Positions 46,205-58,121 of a stretch of 64,000 bases of DNA are shown one piece after another; positions within the stretch are counted from its first letter, which is position 1; each line of letters begins with the position of its first letter. Position numbers and translations under genes: made by a program. Location: assembly GCF_013697085.1 (NCBI RefSeq), contig NZ_JACEFT010000005.1, forward strand, positions 62,001-126,000, given 5' to 3'. This stretch comes from Billgrantia kenyensis. Lineage in GTDB: Bacteria; Pseudomonadota; Gammaproteobacteria; Pseudomonadales; Halomonadaceae. A model generated the notes under the pieces. The model saw only the letters and a program-made list of their open reading frames with translations, made no database searches and had not been told where the DNA came from.

Positions 46205-48007
46205 ATGCAGGAACGAGATTTCGATATCGTCATCGTGGGCGGCGGCGGCGCCGGATTGCGCGCCGCCATTGCCGCCGCTGAACAAGCCCGGAAGAACGGC
46301 ACCCATCAGCGCATCGCCCTGCTCTCCAAGGTCTACCCCATGCGCTCGCACACGGTCGCCGCCGAAGGGGGAGCCGCGGCGGTAACCAGCGCCGAGGACA
46401 GCCTGCAGGCACACTTCGACGACACTGTGGCCGGCAGCGACTGGCTGGCCGAACAAGGCGTGGTCGACTACTTCGTGCACCATGCCCACCGCGAACTGGT
46501 TCAACTGGAGCGTTGGGGCTGCCCCTGGAGCCGCCAGCAGGACGGCAGCATTCAGGTGCGCCGCTTCGGCGGCATGAAGACGGCACGCACCTGGTTCGCC
46601 GCCGACAAGACCGGTTTTCACCTGCTGCATACGCTGTTCCAGACCTCGCTCAAGTATGCCGAGATCGAGCGGCTGGATGAGTACTTCGTGCTCGATATCG
46701 CCGTGCACGACGGGAGCGTGATCGGCGTGATTGCCCTGCAGGTCGCCAGCGGCGAGCTGACCCTGCTGCGCACCAAAGCCGTGGTACTCGCCACGGGCGG
46801 TGCCGGACGCCTGTTTCGCTTCAACACCAACGCCGGAATCGTCACCGGCGACGGCATGGCCATCGCCTACCGCCACGGCGTGGCGCTGCGCGACATGGAG
46901 TTCGTGCAGTACCATCCCACCGGCTTGCCGGGCTCGGGCATTCTGATCACTGAAGCGTGCCGAGGGGAAGGTGGCATTCTGCTCAACAAGGATGGCTACC
47001 GCTACCTGCAGGACTACGGCCTTGGCCCGGAAACCCCGCTGGGGCAGCCGCAGAACAAGTTCATGGAACTTGGCCCGCGGGACAAGCTGTCTCAGGCCTT
47101 CTGGCAGGAGCAACAGGCAGGCCGTACCGGCACCTTTGCCGGCAGCGACGTGGTCTATCTCGATCTTCGCCATCTCGGCGAGGCCGTGCTCAAGGAGCGA
47201 CTACCCTTCATCTGCGAGCTGGCCAAGTCCTACATCAACGTCGACCCGGTGCGCGAGCCGATTCCGATTCGCCCGGCGGTGCACTACACCATGGGCGGTA
47301 TCGAAACCGACGCCGAGTGCGAAACGCGGATCAAGGGGCTGTTCGCCGCCGGCGAGTGCGCCTCCGTGGGGCTGCACGGGGCCAACCGGCTCGGTTCCAA
47401 CTCGCTCACCGAGCTGCTGGTGTTCGGGCGTCTGGCGGGCGAACGAGCCAGTCAGCAGGCCGCACAGCGCGACTTTGCCGACCCGCACCTGATACAGGAG
47501 CAGGCCCACAGACAGCAGAGGAGTCTGGCCACGCTGTGCCAGGGCAAGAGCGAGGAGAACTGGGTCGCCGTCAAGCGTGAGCTGATCCAGACCATGGAGA
47601 GCGGCTGCGGGATCTACCGCACCGAAGCAGGCATGCGAGCCGCCCTGGACAGCGTGCGCCGGCTCCGCGAGCGCTATCGCCAGGTGCGGGTCAACGACAA
47701 GAGCCGCATCTACAACACCGAGCTGCTCGAGTGCATCGAACTGGGCTTCGGTCTGGATATCGCCGAGGCAACCTGTCTCGGGGCCCTGGAGCGACGTGAA
47801 TCCCGCGGTGCCCACCAGCGCCTCGACCAGGACATGCAGCAGCGTGACGATACACGCTTCCTCAAGCACAGCCTGGTCTTTCATCACGGCGACGCTACCG
47901 CGGAGCTGCAATGGCAGGACGTCGACGTGCGCTTCTCCGCGCCCGCCGAGCGTGTCTACGGCGAGGCTGGCAGCAACACCGAGGGTCAACGAGGAGCGCG
48001 TTCATGA
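46205..48007 (+). CDS. frdA: Fumarate reductase flavoprotein subunit
   Basis: FrdA reduces fumarate to succinate as terminal acceptor of anaerobic respiration. The ATG at 46205 has GGAAG 6 bp upstream (600 residues). The FAD site is [13 protein letters not shown] (about 9-21); H49 in [10 protein letters not shown] is the flavin-linking histidine. The catalytic region includes [10 protein letters not shown] and [20 protein letters not shown]. The [10 protein letters not shown] form and the separate FrdC and FrdD anchors fit Frd rather than Sdh. It overlaps frdB by 4 bp. Confidence 0.93.
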   Translation: MQERDFDIVIVGGGGAGLRAAIAAAEQARKNGTHQRIALLSKVYPMRSHTVAAEGGAAAVTSAEDSLQAHFDDTVAGSDWLAEQGVVDYFVHHAHRELVQLERWGCPWSRQQDGSIQVRRFGGMKTARTWFAADKTGFHLLHTLFQTSLKYAEIERLDEYFVLDIAVHDGSVIGVIALQVASGELTLLRTKAVVLATGGAGRLFRFNTNAGIVTGDGMAIAYRHGVALRDMEFVQYHPTGLPGSGILITEACRGEGGILLNKDGYRYLQDYGLGPETPLGQPQNKFMELGPRDKLSQAFWQEQQAGRTGTFAGSDVVYLDLRHLGEAVLKERLPFICELAKSYINVDPVREPIPIRPAVHYTMGGIETDAECETRIKGLFAAGECASVGLHGANRLGSNSLTELLVFGRLAGERASQQAAQRDFADPHLIQEQAHRQQRSLATLCQGKSEENWVAVKRELIQTMESGCGIYRTEAGMRAALDSVRRLRERYRQVRVNDKSRIYNTELLECIELGFGLDIAEATCLGALERRESRGAHQRLDQDMQQRDDTRFLKHSLVFHHGDATAELQWQDVDVRFSAPAERVYGEAGSNTEGQRGARS

Positions 48008-48723
48008 GCACCAAGTCGATCCGTATCAAGCGCTATTTACCGGAGCAGGCGGAGGAAGCGTTCTGGCAACGCTACGAGGTGCCCGTCGATGACAGCACCT
48101 CGCTGCTCGATGCCCTTAACCACGTCAAGGAGGAACTGGACAGCAGCCTGAGTTACCGCTGGTCCTGCCGCATGGCGATCTGCGGCTCCTGCGGGGTGAT
48201 GGTCAACGGCATTCCGAAGCTCGGCTGCAAGACCTTCCTGCGCGATTACCCGGACGAGGTTCGCATCGAGCCGCTGGCTCACTTCCCGGTTCGTCGCGAC
48301 CTGATGGTCGACATGGAAATCTTTCTGGAACATCTGGCCGCCGTCAAACCCTGGTTGATCGACGAGGCTTCGAACGCAGCGGAACCCAACCGCCAGACGC
48401 CAGCCCAGTTGGCCCGTTACAAGCAGTTCGCCAACTGTATCAACTGCGGCCTGTGCTATTCCGCCTGCCCCCAGTTCGGGCTCAACCCCGAGTTCCTGGG
48501 GCCTGCGGCCATCGCCCTCGCCCATCGCTACAACCTCGACAGCCGCGACCACGGCAAGGCACAGCGCATGCCTGAGCTAAACCGACACGAGGGCGTGTGG
48601 AGCTGTACCTTCGTCGGCTTCTGTTCCGAAGTGTGTCCCAAGCACGTGGACCCGGCGGCAGCGGTGAATCAGGGCAAGGTCGAATCGGCCAAGCACACCC
48701 TGATTGCCCTGTTCAGGGGTTAG
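48004..48723 (+). CDS. frdB: Fumarate reductase iron-sulfur subunit
   Basis: FrdB passes electrons from quinol to FrdA. The 239-residue protein has the 2Fe-2S ligands C55, C60, C63 and C75 ([10 protein letters not shown]...C), the 4Fe-4S motif [12 protein letters not shown], and the 3Fe-4S region [17 protein letters not shown]. The set is complete. The ATG overlaps the frdA stop (ATGA). The frdC gene starts 20 bp later. Confidence 0.94.
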   Translation: MSTKSIRIKRYLPEQAEEAFWQRYEVPVDDSTSLLDALNHVKEELDSSLSYRWSCRMAICGSCGVMVNGIPKLGCKTFLRDYPDEVRIEPLAHFPVRRDLMVDMEIFLEHLAAVKPWLIDEASNAAEPNRQTPAQLARYKQFANCINCGLCYSACPQFGLNPEFLGPAAIALAHRYNLDSRDHGKAQRMPELNRHEGVWSCTFVGFCSEVCPKHVDPAAAVNQGKVESAKHTLIALFRG

Positions 48724-48743
48724 GAATGAGGTTAGGAGACGGT

Positions 48744-49139
48744 ATGCACCCAAACGAACGATTGCCCCCGCTACCCCGCAGCTGGTGGCTCAAGCATCGC
48801 TATTTCATCGCCTACATGGTGAGAGAGGCAACGGTGCTTCCCTTGCTGTTCTTCGCCGTCTGCCTGCTGGCGGGATTGATCGCGCTGCTGCGGGGTGAGG
48901 CCAGTTGGATGAACTGGCTCGCCTTCATGGGCAGCGCTCCCGTGCTTCTGCTCAACGGGCTGGCCCTGGCAGCAAGCCTCTATCACGCCTGGACCTTCTT
49001 TCAGCTCTTCCCCCGCGTGATGCCGCTGCGCATCGCAGGACGCCCATTGCCCCATCAGGCCGTGGTGGCCGCACAGTGGGCCGGCGTGGCGGTCGTCACA
49101 CTGATATCGCTGTGGTTGTTCATGGGAGGTGCACGATGA
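48744..49139 (+). CDS. frdC: Fumarate reductase membrane anchor subunit C
   Basis: FrdC and FrdD anchor the enzyme and form the quinone site. The ATG at 48744 has AGGAG 6 bp upstream (131 residues); an in-frame ATG at 48726 lacks a good site. Three spans are visible at about 30-50, 60-85 and 105-127. The N-terminal RSWWLKHRYFIAYMVREATVLP fits FrdC, whose E. coli homologue has a similar Trp-rich start and a YMxREaT motif. It overlaps frdD by 4 bp. Confidence 0.9.
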   Translation: MHPNERLPPLPRSWWLKHRYFIAYMVREATVLPLLFFAVCLLAGLIALLRGEASWMNWLAFMGSAPVLLLNGLALAASLYHAWTFFQLFPRVMPLRIAGRPLPHQAVVAAQWAGVAVVTLISLWLFMGGAR

Positions 49140-49504
49140 GCGACAAGCCGTCACGCCGACAGGCATTCGACGAGCCGCTGTGGTGGGGGCTGTTCAGTGC
49201 CGGCGGCGTCTGCTTCGCCGTGTTCGTGCCAGCCGCGATCCTGTGTCTGGCCCTGCTGGCACCGCTGGGAGTCGTTCCGCTCGATGCCGAGCGTGCACGA
49301 TCAATGCTGTTCAGCCTGCCCGGCTTGCTATTCGTCGGCGCCGTGATCTGCCTGCCGCTGTTCCATGCCGCCCACCGCATCCGCCATGGCTGTTTCGACC
49401 TGCGCCTGGGGCACGACGGGGTCAACAAGTGGCTGACCTATGGCAGCGCCGCCTCGCTGAGCGCCGCTGCCTTGACGGGTGTGCTGATCGGTATGCTGAT
49501 GTAG
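49136..49504 (+). CDS. frdD: Fumarate reductase membrane anchor subunit D
   Basis: The 122-residue FrdD has three spans (about 20-45, 58-78 and 98-120). DEPLWWGLFSAGG near residue 12 and a conserved HAAHRIRHGCFDLRLGH segment (about 79-95) are typical of FrdD, whose His residues lie near the quinone. It converges with pilZ, 21 bp away. A weak 6-bp hairpin (CACGCT-TAG-AGCGTG) overlaps the pilZ stop and may be the only transcription stop. Confidence 0.9.
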   Translation: MSDKPSRRQAFDEPLWWGLFSAGGVCFAVFVPAAILCLALLAPLGVVPLDAERARSMLFSLPGLLFVGAVICLPLFHAAHRIRHGCFDLRLGHDGVNKWLTYGSAASLSAAALTGVLIGMLM

Positions 49505-49525
49505 CGGTACGAAATACAGCCACGC

Positions 49526-49861
49526 TTAGAGCGTGTAGGTCGATGTACCCTTGCCCAGTTGCCCGGCCAGCAGCGTCTCGATACGGTCGCGTACGGCCTG
49601 GTCCTCGGGGCTGAAGTGAATGCCGATACCTGGGACCCGGCGCCCTGCCACGCCGTCGGGTGAAACCCACACCACCTGGCCCGTGACCGGAACCCGATCG
49701 CTTTCGCCGGGCAGGGTCAGCAACAGGTAGACCTCCTGGCCCAGCTCGTAGCGCTCACGGGTCGGAATGAAAATACCGCCCCGTTCGAGCAGCGGCATGT
49801 AGGCGGAGAGCAGGGTCTGCTCGTCCTGGATCGTCAGCGACAGGGCCTTCTGCGGTGCCAT
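49526..49861 (-). CDS. pilZ: PilZ-domain protein PilZ (type IV pilus biogenesis)
   Basis: In Pseudomonas the founding PilZ is needed for type IV pilus assembly. The 111-residue protein is a single PilZ barrel (RGGIFIPTRERYELGQEVYLLL, then VVWVSPDG, then GIGIHFS). It lacks the RxxxR c-di-GMP motif, as in the non-binding type II PilZ family. It follows holB by 22 bp in the classical tmk-holB-pilZ order. Downstream, the usual tatD is displaced by the frd/transporter cassette. Confidence 0.92.
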   Translation of the reverse strand: MAPQKALSLTIQDEQTLLSAYMPLLERGGIFIPTRERYELGQEVYLLLTLPGESDRVPVTGQVVWVSPDGVAGRRVPGIGIHFSPEDQAVRDRIETLLAGQLGKGTSTYTL

Positions 49862-49883
49862 GTTGTCTCCTCCCTTCCCTGCC

Positions 49884-51580
<1,697 letters not shown>

Positions 51581-52585
51581 TCAACGGTTACGGATGTAGC
51601 GGTTCACGGCATTGTTGTGCTCGCGCAGTGTACGCGAGAAGTGATGAGTCCCGTCGCCGCGCGAAACGAAGTAGTAGGTATCACCGGGCAGCGGGTCGAC
51701 CGCTGCCTCGAGCGAGGCACGCCCCGGCATGGCGATAGGCGTCGGCGGCAGACCGTTGATCACGTAGGTGTTGTAGGGCGTGGCTTCCTGCAGGTCCGCA
51801 CGGGTGATGCGACCCTCATAGCGTTCGCCCATGCCGTAGATCACCGTGGGGTCGGTCTGCAGCCGCATGCCGGTTTGCATGCGACGCTTGAACACCCCGG
51901 CGATCTCGCGACGCTCCTCGGGGGCGCCGGTTTCGCGCTCGATCAACGAGGCCATGATCAGCGCCTCGTAGGGAGACTCGATGGTCAGGTCGTCGCTGCG
52001 CCCCTCCCACACTTCCTCCAGCACTCTTTCCATGCTAACCAGCGCCTGGCGCAGGATATCGAGGTCGCTCATGCCCTTGTGATAGCGATAAGTATCGGGA
52101 AAGAACCAACCTTCAGGGTGCCGCCCTTCACGATCCAGCAGCGCCATCACCTCTTCGTCACTGAGGCCTGCGGTCAGGTTCTCGAGCTTGGGGGCACTAT
52201 CGATCCGCGCGCGCATCTGGCGGAAGGTCCATCCTTCAGGGATGGTGAGGGGATAGGTAACGACACGATCGCTGCCGAGCAACTCGATCAGCTCACGCCC
52301 GCTCATGCCCGGCTCGAGCATGTACTCGCCGGCCCTGAGCCGGGGGATCGCTTCCGGCTCGATTCGCGTCAGCAGGCGAAACGCCCATTCGTCGTCGATC
52401 AGGTCACGCGAGGCCAGGTCCGCGATCACTCGGTTGTAGCCTGCCCCTCGCGGCACTTCATAGAGGGTCTCTTCCTCCACCGCAATGGGTGCATCGAGCC
52501 GGGATTCCCAGTAGCGATAGCCGGCGAAGGCCGCCACGGCTGCCACGATGATCAGGAGGAACAGAAACTTCATCAAACGCAGCAT
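51581..52585 (-). CDS. mltG: Endolytic murein transglycosylase MltG
   Basis: MltG cuts nascent glycan strands and so sets peptidoglycan chain length. The 334-residue protein has one N-terminal span (about 7-24) and a LysM-like domain (about 40-105). In the YceG core the catalytic glutamate is E216 in SLIERETG. Supporting motifs are PEGWFFPDTYRY, QTDPTVIYGMG, TPYNTYVINGLPPTPI and YYFVSRGDGTHHFSRTLREHN. It lies between pabC and tmk, the conserved order. Confidence 0.95.
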   Translation of the reverse strand: MLRLMKFLFLLIIVAAVAAFAGYRYWESRLDAPIAVEEETLYEVPRGAGYNRVIADLASRDLIDDEWAFRLLTRIEPEAIPRLRAGEYMLEPGMSGRELIELLGSDRVVTYPLTIPEGWTFRQMRARIDSAPKLENLTAGLSDEEVMALLDREGRHPEGWFFPDTYRYHKGMSDLDILRQALVSMERVLEEVWEGRSDDLTIESPYEALIMASLIERETGAPEERREIAGVFKRRMQTGMRLQTDPTVIYGMGERYEGRITRADLQEATPYNTYVINGLPPTPIAMPGRASLEAAVDPLPGDTYYFVSRGDGTHHFSRTLREHNNAVNRYIRNR

Positions 52586-52638
52586 ACGCCTACCTCGTCA
52601 CATGCTCTCTCTACGTACGCAACGTTACGCTGCGACAG

Positions 52639-53457
52639 TCAGCTCTTGGGTACCACCGGGTAGCCCAGCAGTTCATGAGCGATATCCTGCAACGCTCGAT
52701 GCTCGCGCTTCAGCTGCCAGCGATACTGCAGGTTGCCTTCGGCATCATCCAGCCGTACCACCGGCCATAGCCCCTGGACGGAGTTACCCAGCCAGACGCA
52801 CTCGGCTTCGGCGAGAACCTCGGTCCCCATGCTGACTTCCTCGATGCGCAACCGCTCCATCAGGGCATCTCGCAGGGTACCGGCAACGCCGCAGCGGTCC
52901 AGCCGCGGCGTTTCCCAACGTTCCTGGCGCCACCAGAACAGGTTCATGCTGGTGGCCTCGACCAGATCGCCCTGGCTATCGCAGAGCAACCCTTCGGCCA
53001 CATCGGGGTCATTCCACTCGCTGCGCGCCAGCACGTTCTCGAGCCGGTTGAGATGCTTGAGCCCCGCCAAGGCTGGCTGAATACCCAGACGCAGCCGGCA
53101 CAGCCGCACCTTGATCCCTCGCTCCCAGCGCACCGGCTGGGGCGCGAAGTGGGACAGCTGCCACAGCAGCCTGGGCTTGGCCGGGTACGGCGCCGCATAG
53201 CCTGGCCCGCCGCTGCCACGGGTCAGGATCAGCTTCAGCACCTTGAGCCCCGCGCCGGCCATGCCGGGCAGCCGGTCGAGCTCGGCGTCACTGGGGACGG
53301 GCAGGCCGAGAATCTCGGCCCCACGGCTCATGCGCGCCTTGTGTCGCGACCAGAGCAGCGGCGTCCCATCACGCACCAGCACGGTCTCGAAGAGACCGTC
53401 TCCATAGGCCAGGCCACGATCGTCGATCGGGACCCAGGCTTCGACTGGCCGACTCAT
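52639..53457 (-). CDS. pabC: Aminodeoxychorismate lyase
   Basis: PabC makes p-aminobenzoate and pyruvate from aminodeoxychorismate for folate synthesis. It is a class IV PLP enzyme. The 272-residue protein has DRGLAYGDGLFET (12-24), the PLP lysine K134 in LAGLKHLNRLEN, and the late LVEATSMNLFWW segment. It sits between fabF and mltG, as in most gammaproteobacteria. Confidence 0.94.
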   Translation of the reverse strand: MSRPVEAWVPIDDRGLAYGDGLFETVLVRDGTPLLWSRHKARMSRGAEILGLPVPSDAELDRLPGMAGAGLKVLKLILTRGSGGPGYAAPYPAKPRLLWQLSHFAPQPVRWERGIKVRLCRLRLGIQPALAGLKHLNRLENVLARSEWNDPDVAEGLLCDSQGDLVEATSMNLFWWRQERWETPRLDRCGVAGTLRDALMERLRIEEVSMGTEVLAEAECVWLGNSVQGLWPVVRLDDAEGNLQYRWQLKREHRALQDIAHELLGYPVVPKS

Positions 53458-53466
53458 GCCACTCGC

Positions 53467-54705
53467 TCAGTGCACCCGGGAGAAGACCAGCGTGCCGTTG
53501 GTACCACCGAAGCCGAACGAGTTGGACAATGCCACATCGATCTTCATTTCGCGCGCGGTATGCGGCACGTAATCCAGGTCACAGCCCTCCTGGGGATTGT
53601 CCAGGTTGATGGTGGGCGGCGCCACCTGATCACGGATGGCCAGAATGCTGAATACCGCCTCGACGGCCCCAGCAGCCCCCAGCAGGTGCCCGATCATGGA
53701 CTTGGTGGAGCTCACTGCAACACTGTGTGCAGCCTCGCCCATCACTTTCTTGACCGCGCGGCTTTCGGCCAGGTCACCGGCCGGCGTCGAGGTGCCATGC
53801 GCGTTGATGTAGTGTACCGCCGAAGGGTCGAGGCGGGCATCGCGGATGGCGTTGCGCATGGAGAGCGCCGCGCCGCTGCCGTCCTCGGGCGGCGCGGTCA
53901 TGTGGTAGGCGTCGTCGCTCATGCCGAACCCGGTCAATTCGGCGTAGATGTTCGCCCCGCGAGCCTTGGCGTGCTCATACTCCTCCAATACCAGGATGCC
54001 GGCACCGTCGGAGAGCACGAAACCGTCGCGGTCACGGTCCCAGGGACGGCTGGCGGCCTGGGGGTCGTCATTGCGCGTCGACAGGGCGCGAGCCGCAGAG
54101 AAGCCGCCTAGCCCCAGCGGGGTGGTGGCCATCTCGGCGCCGCCACAGATCATCACGTCGGCATCGCCATAGGCAATGGTGCGGGCACTGTAGCCGATGT
54201 TGTGGGTACCGGTGGTGCAGGCCGTGGTGATAGCGATGTTGGGGCCCTTGAAGCCGTACTGAATGGCCAGGTTGCCGGAGATCATGTTGATGATCGAGCC
54301 GGGCACGAAGAACGGCGAGACACGCCGTGCACCGCCCTTGTTGAGCGCATTGTGGTTCTGCTCGATCATCGGCAGCCCGCCGATGCCGGAGCCGATCGCC
54401 ACACCGATGCGTTCGGCATTCTCCTCGCTGCACTCGATGCCGGCGTCACTGATGGCCTGCGCACCTGCTGCCACCCCATACTGGATGAACAGGTCCATCT
54501 TGCGCGCATCCTTGGGGTTCAGGTACGGACTGATGTCGAAGTTCTTCACCGAACCGCCGAAGCGGGTGTTGAAGCCGGTCGCATCGAAATGCTCGATGGA
54601 GGCGATACCGCTCTTGCCCGCCAGGATGTTCTCCCAGCTCTCCTCGACGGTAGTGCCCACTGGCGTGACCAGCCCGAGCCCGGTCACCACAACTCTACGA
54701 GCCAT
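53467..54705 (-). CDS. fabF: 3-oxoacyl-ACP synthase II
   Basis: FabF condenses malonyl-ACP with long acyl-ACP and controls temperature-dependent unsaturated lengthening. The ATG at 54705 has GGAGG 8 bp upstream (412 residues). The catalytic Cys-His-His set is intact: C163 in [12 protein letters not shown], His in [11 protein letters not shown] and His in [14 protein letters not shown]. Its 5' gap of 189 bp to acpP contains an intrinsic terminator. Confidence 0.95.
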   Translation of the reverse strand: MARRVVVTGLGLVTPVGTTVEESWENILAGKSGIASIEHFDATGFNTRFGGSVKNFDISPYLNPKDARKMDLFIQYGVAAGAQAISDAGIECSEENAERIGVAIGSGIGGLPMIEQNHNALNKGGARRVSPFFVPGSIINMISGNLAIQYGFKGPNIAITTACTTGTHNIGYSARTIAYGDADVMICGGAEMATTPLGLGGFSAARALSTRNDDPQAASRPWDRDRDGFVLSDGAGILVLEEYEHAKARGANIYAELTGFGMSDDAYHMTAPPEDGSGAALSMRNAIRDARLDPSAVHYINAHGTSTPAGDLAESRAVKKVMGEAAHSVAVSSTKSMIGHLLGAAGAVEAVFSILAIRDQVAPPTINLDNPQEGCDLDYVPHTAREMKIDVALSNSFGFGGTNGTLVFSRVH

Positions 54706-54813
54706 CAGTTTTCCTCCAGACAACCTTGATGACACGGCCCATCCGCAGGCCGCCATTGCGCGCATTATACCGGACATGCTCCTCGCTTGGGCAGCCATGG
54801 CCTTGCATAACGC

Positions 54814-54845
54814 AAAAAGCCGCCCTGTGACTCAGGACGGCTTTT
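54814..54845 (-). terminator. Terminator/attenuator between acpP and fabF
   Basis: A 9-bp stem (54833-54841 with 54819-54827, one G-U pair on the RNA), 5-nt loop, is flanked on the minus strand by AAAA before and TTTTT after. It lies 50 bp after acpP. It would let acpP transcripts end here and outnumber fabF, in line with the high need for acyl carrier protein. Confidence 0.75.
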
Positions 54846-54894
54846 CCAGGCCTTTCGACAGGCCTCACCTCAGCAAGCGGAGACGATTGCGCCC

Positions 54895-55128
54895 TTACTG
54901 ATGGGCATTGACGTAATCGATGGCTTCCTGAACGGTAGTAATCTTCTCGGCTTCCTCATCGGGAATTTCGGTATCGAATTCCTCTTCGAGCGCCATGACC
55001 AGCTCAACGGTATCCAGGGAATCGGCGCCCAGGTCCTCGGTGAAGGAGGAGCTGTTCTGGATGTCCTCTTCCTTGACGTTCAGGCGCTCGGCAACAACCT
55101 TCTTCACGCGCTCTTCGATGGTGCTCAT
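54895..55128 (-). CDS. acpP: Acyl carrier protein
   Basis: ACP carries growing acyl chains on a phosphopantetheine arm. The 77-residue acidic protein has the attachment serine S37 in [10 protein letters not shown]. The sequence is almost the consensus bacterial ACP. It lies between fabG and fabF and is followed by a terminator. Confidence 0.98.
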   Translation of the reverse strand: MSTIEERVKKVVAERLNVKEEDIQNSSSFTEDLGADSLDTVELVMALEEEFDTEIPDEEAEKITTVQEAIDYVNAHQ

Positions 55129-55249
55129 TATCTGTACTCCAGTCGTTCAAGTTAGCCGTTCAGATGACCAGCCGTTGGGTCCGCGAACTCAAGCTGCGGG
55201 TAGTTTATAGACGCCCCTCGGTCGGCGCAACCGCCGACCCGAGCGAGCT

Positions 55250-55993
55250 TCAACGCATATTCATGCCACCGTTGACCTGCAGCGTCTCGCCGGTAATGTA
55301 GCCGGCATTTGCGCTTGTCAGGAAACCGACGGCAGCAGCAATTTCCTCCGGCTCACCGAGGCGCGCCAGCGGAATCTGGGTCAGCAGCGCCTGATGCTGC
55401 TCTTCGGGCAGGGCCCGCGTCATGTCGGTGGCAATGAAGCCTGGCGCCACGGCATTGACGGTAATCGCCCGAGAGGCCACCTCACGGGCCAGGGCTCGCG
55501 TAAAGCCTTCCATGCCAGCCTTGGCGGCAGCATAGTTGGTCTGGCCGAGGTTGCCCATGGTCGCCACCACCGAACTGATATTGACGATGCGCCCGAAGCG
55601 AGCCCGGGTCATGCCGCGCAGGCATGCCTTGGTGACGCGATAGACAGACTTGAGATTGGTGTCGAGCACCGAATCCCACTCATCTTCTTTCATGCGCATC
55701 AACAGATTGTCGCGAGTGATGCCGGCATTGTTGACCAGGATGGTGGGCGCCCCGAACTCTTCGGTAACGGCCTTGACGAGAGCATCGACACTGGCCTGGT
55801 CGGTGACGTCCAGCGCCCGGCCACCCCCCTCGAGTCCATGGGCACGTAGATCTTCATCGATCCTTGCAGCCCCGGATTCGGTAGTAGCGGTACCGATCAC
55901 CACATGCCCCTGCCGTCCCAGCTCGTGGGCAATGGCCCTGCCAATCCCGCGACTTGCACCGGTCACCAGGGCGATCCTGCGTTCGCTCGTCAT
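55250..55993 (-). CDS. fabG: 3-oxoacyl-ACP reductase
   Basis: FabG reduces 3-oxoacyl-ACP with NADPH. The 247-residue short-chain dehydrogenase has the nucleotide site TGASRGIG (11-18), NNAG, the catalytic Ser in NISSVVATMGN, YAAAKAG with the Tyr-Lys pair, and the C-terminal GETLQVNGGMNM. It follows fabD by about 96 bp and precedes acpP. Confidence 0.96.
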   Translation of the reverse strand: MTSERRIALVTGASRGIGRAIAHELGRQGHVVIGTATTESGAARIDEDLRAHGLEGGGRALDVTDQASVDALVKAVTEEFGAPTILVNNAGITRDNLLMRMKEDEWDSVLDTNLKSVYRVTKACLRGMTRARFGRIVNISSVVATMGNLGQTNYAAAKAGMEGFTRALAREVASRAITVNAVAPGFIATDMTRALPEEQHQALLTQIPLARLGEPEEIAAAVGFLTSANAGYITGETLQVNGGMNMR

Positions 55994-56089
55994 AACCTAT
56001 TCCCGCTCCAATGCTGTTTGATTCCGGGGGCTGAACGCCCCTCCTTGTCGTTGCCGCCGACCAAGCAGGTAATGCCCGCCGGACAAGGC

Positions 56090-57043
56090 TTACTGGCCAG
56101 CGGCTTCACGCGCCAGGCCAAGCGCCGCCTCCAGGCTATCAGGATCGTTGACGGCGAGCCCCTTGCTACCCTTTGCGATGCGCTTGCCAAGGCCGGTGAG
56201 AACCTTGCCGGGCCCGCACTCGATGAAGACCCTGGCCCCACCCGTCTCCATGGCTTCGACACAGGCGGTCCAGCGCACCGGCTGATAAAGCTGTTCGACC
56301 AGGCGCGTACGTAGCGTCTCGACGTCGGCGTGCGCCTGGGCATCGACGTTCTGGTAAACGGTATAGCGCGGCGGCCGCATCTCGAGCTCCGCCATCGCAG
56401 CCTGGAGCCGCTCGGCTGCCGGCCGCATCAGGGCACAGTGAGAAGGAACCGAGACCGGCAGCGGCATGGCACGCTTGGCTCCGGATTCCTGGCACAGGAC
56501 AATGGCCCGCTCCACGGCACCCTTGCTGCCGGCTATCACCACCTGGCCCGGCGCATTGTAGTTTACCGCGGCCACTACCTCGTCCTGCGCGGCTTCCAGG
56601 CATGCCTTTTCAACGGTGGCATCATCGAGCCCCAGGATCGCAGCCATGCCGCCCTGTCCCATGGGCACAGCCTCCTGCATTGCCTCACCGCGCAGACGCA
56701 CCAGGCGTACTCCATCGGCAAAGCCCATTACGCCAGCGCAAACCATGGCGCTGTACTCACCCAGGCTATGCCCCGCCATGGCACCGGGACGGGGGCCTTC
56801 GAGCTCCTGCCAGACGCGCCAGATGGCCACGCTGGCAGTCAGCAGCGCCGGCTGAGTACAGGCAGTGGCATTGAGCGACTCCTCAGGCCCTTCCTGAACC
56901 ACTTTCCACAGGTCATAGCCCAGGGCATCGGCAGCTTCCTCGAACGTTGTCCGCACAACGCTGTAGCGTTCCGCCAGCTCCCGCAGCATACCTACCTGCT
57001 GGGAGCCTTGCCCGGGAAACACGAGGGCAAGGGGTTGAGTCAT
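56090..57043 (-). CDS. fabD: Malonyl-CoA:ACP transacylase
   Basis: FabD loads malonyl groups on ACP. The ATG at 57043 gives 317 residues; a start at 57055 is also in frame. Motifs are FPGQGSQ (9-15), the active serine S93 in GHSLGEYSA, and the catalytic His in VPSHCALM. It lies 30 bp after plsX. Confidence 0.95.
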   Translation of the reverse strand: MTQPLALVFPGQGSQQVGMLRELAERYSVVRTTFEEAADALGYDLWKVVQEGPEESLNATACTQPALLTASVAIWRVWQELEGPRPGAMAGHSLGEYSAMVCAGVMGFADGVRLVRLRGEAMQEAVPMGQGGMAAILGLDDATVEKACLEAAQDEVVAAVNYNAPGQVVIAGSKGAVERAIVLCQESGAKRAMPLPVSVPSHCALMRPAAERLQAAMAELEMRPPRYTVYQNVDAQAHADVETLRTRLVEQLYQPVRWTACVEAMETGGARVFIECGPGKVLTGLGKRIAKGSKGLAVNDPDSLEAALGLAREAAGQ

Positions 57044-57073
57044 GTCATTCACCATTACTCTTGTTGAGTGCTG

Positions 57074-58087
57074 TCAATGCCGGCCGCCCAGCTCGAAGGC
57101 CAAGCGCTCGGGCAAGCCCCGACTGACCTCCTGCGCGGCCCGCAGCACGGCATAGGAGAAGCCGGTGGCATCGGCACTGCCGTGGCTCTTGATCACGATG
57201 CCGTCGAGTCCGAGCAGGCTGGCGCCATTGTAGCGCACCGGATCGAGCTCGCCTTTCAACCGAAGCAGCGCCGGCCTCGCCAGCATGCCGACCAACCGAC
57301 TCCCCCAGTGCGACTCGAAGGTCGCCTGGACTCGCTCGATCAGCATGCGCGCCAAGCCCTCGCTGGCCTTCAGCACCGCGTTGCCGACGAAGCCGTCACA
57401 CACCACCACGTCAGCGGATCCGGCGAAGATGCCATCACCCTCGACGAAGCCGGTATAGTTCATCGAGCCCATTTGAGCCAGCAATGCATCCGCCTCACGC
57501 ACCGTCTCGCTGCCCTTGGTTCCCTCGCTACCCACGTTGAGCAGCGCCACACGCGGAGAAGAGAGGCCATCGACGTGTCGCGCCATCACCTCCCCCATGC
57601 GGGCGAAGTCCACCAGCCGGCTGGCGCTGGCATCAACGTTGGCGCCCAGATCCAGCAGATAGCAGCGACCATCGCCGCGGGTGGGGATCGCGGTACAGAT
57701 CGCCGGACGCGGGATGCTCGCCACCGTGCCGAGCGCACGTCGCGCCAAGGCCATCAGCGCCCCCGTATTGCCCGCACTGACGCCAGCCGCAGCGCCATTA
57801 TCGGCCACGTGATCCAGCATCAATGCCATGCTCGTCTGTCCACCTCGTCTCAATGCGTCGGACGGCCGCTGATCCTGACGGATCAAGCCTGGCGCATGAT
57901 GGACCGACAGATGCGAACCGGCCGCGGCGAGACGCCGCGGCAGGTTCTCGAGCTCGACTGAAAGCTGGTCAACCGGGCCGAACAGGTCGATGGCCAACCC
58001 CGGCCATGCCAATACGGCAGCAGCTGCGCCATGAACGGCGGCAGCAGGACCGGCGTCCCCGCCCAGCGTATCGATGGCTATCCGCAC
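57074..58087 (-). CDS. plsX: Phosphate acyltransferase PlsX
   Basis: PlsX makes acyl-phosphate from acyl-ACP for phospholipid synthesis. The 337-residue protein begins [14 protein letters not shown] (the family form is usually DAMGGD). [34 protein letters not shown] and [15 protein letters not shown] are all conserved. The start is a GTG at 58087; no in-frame ATG is plausible. It follows rpmF by 34 bp. Confidence 0.95.
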   Translation of the reverse strand: MRIAIDTLGGDAGPAAAVHGAAAAVLAWPGLAIDLFGPVDQLSVELENLPRRLAAAGSHLSVHHAPGLIRQDQRPSDALRRGGQTSMALMLDHVADNGAAAGVSAGNTGALMALARRALGTVASIPRPAICTAIPTRGDGRCYLLDLGANVDASASRLVDFARMGEVMARHVDGLSSPRVALLNVGSEGTKGSETVREADALLAQMGSMNYTGFVEGDGIFAGSADVVVCDGFVGNAVLKASEGLARMLIERVQATFESHWGSRLVGMLARPALLRLKGELDPVRYNGASLLGLDGIVIKSHGSADATGFSYAVLRAAQEVSRGLPERLAFELGGRH

Positions 58088-58121
58088 GTTCAGGTGCCGA
58101 TGGTCATCGAAGCGGGTCGGC

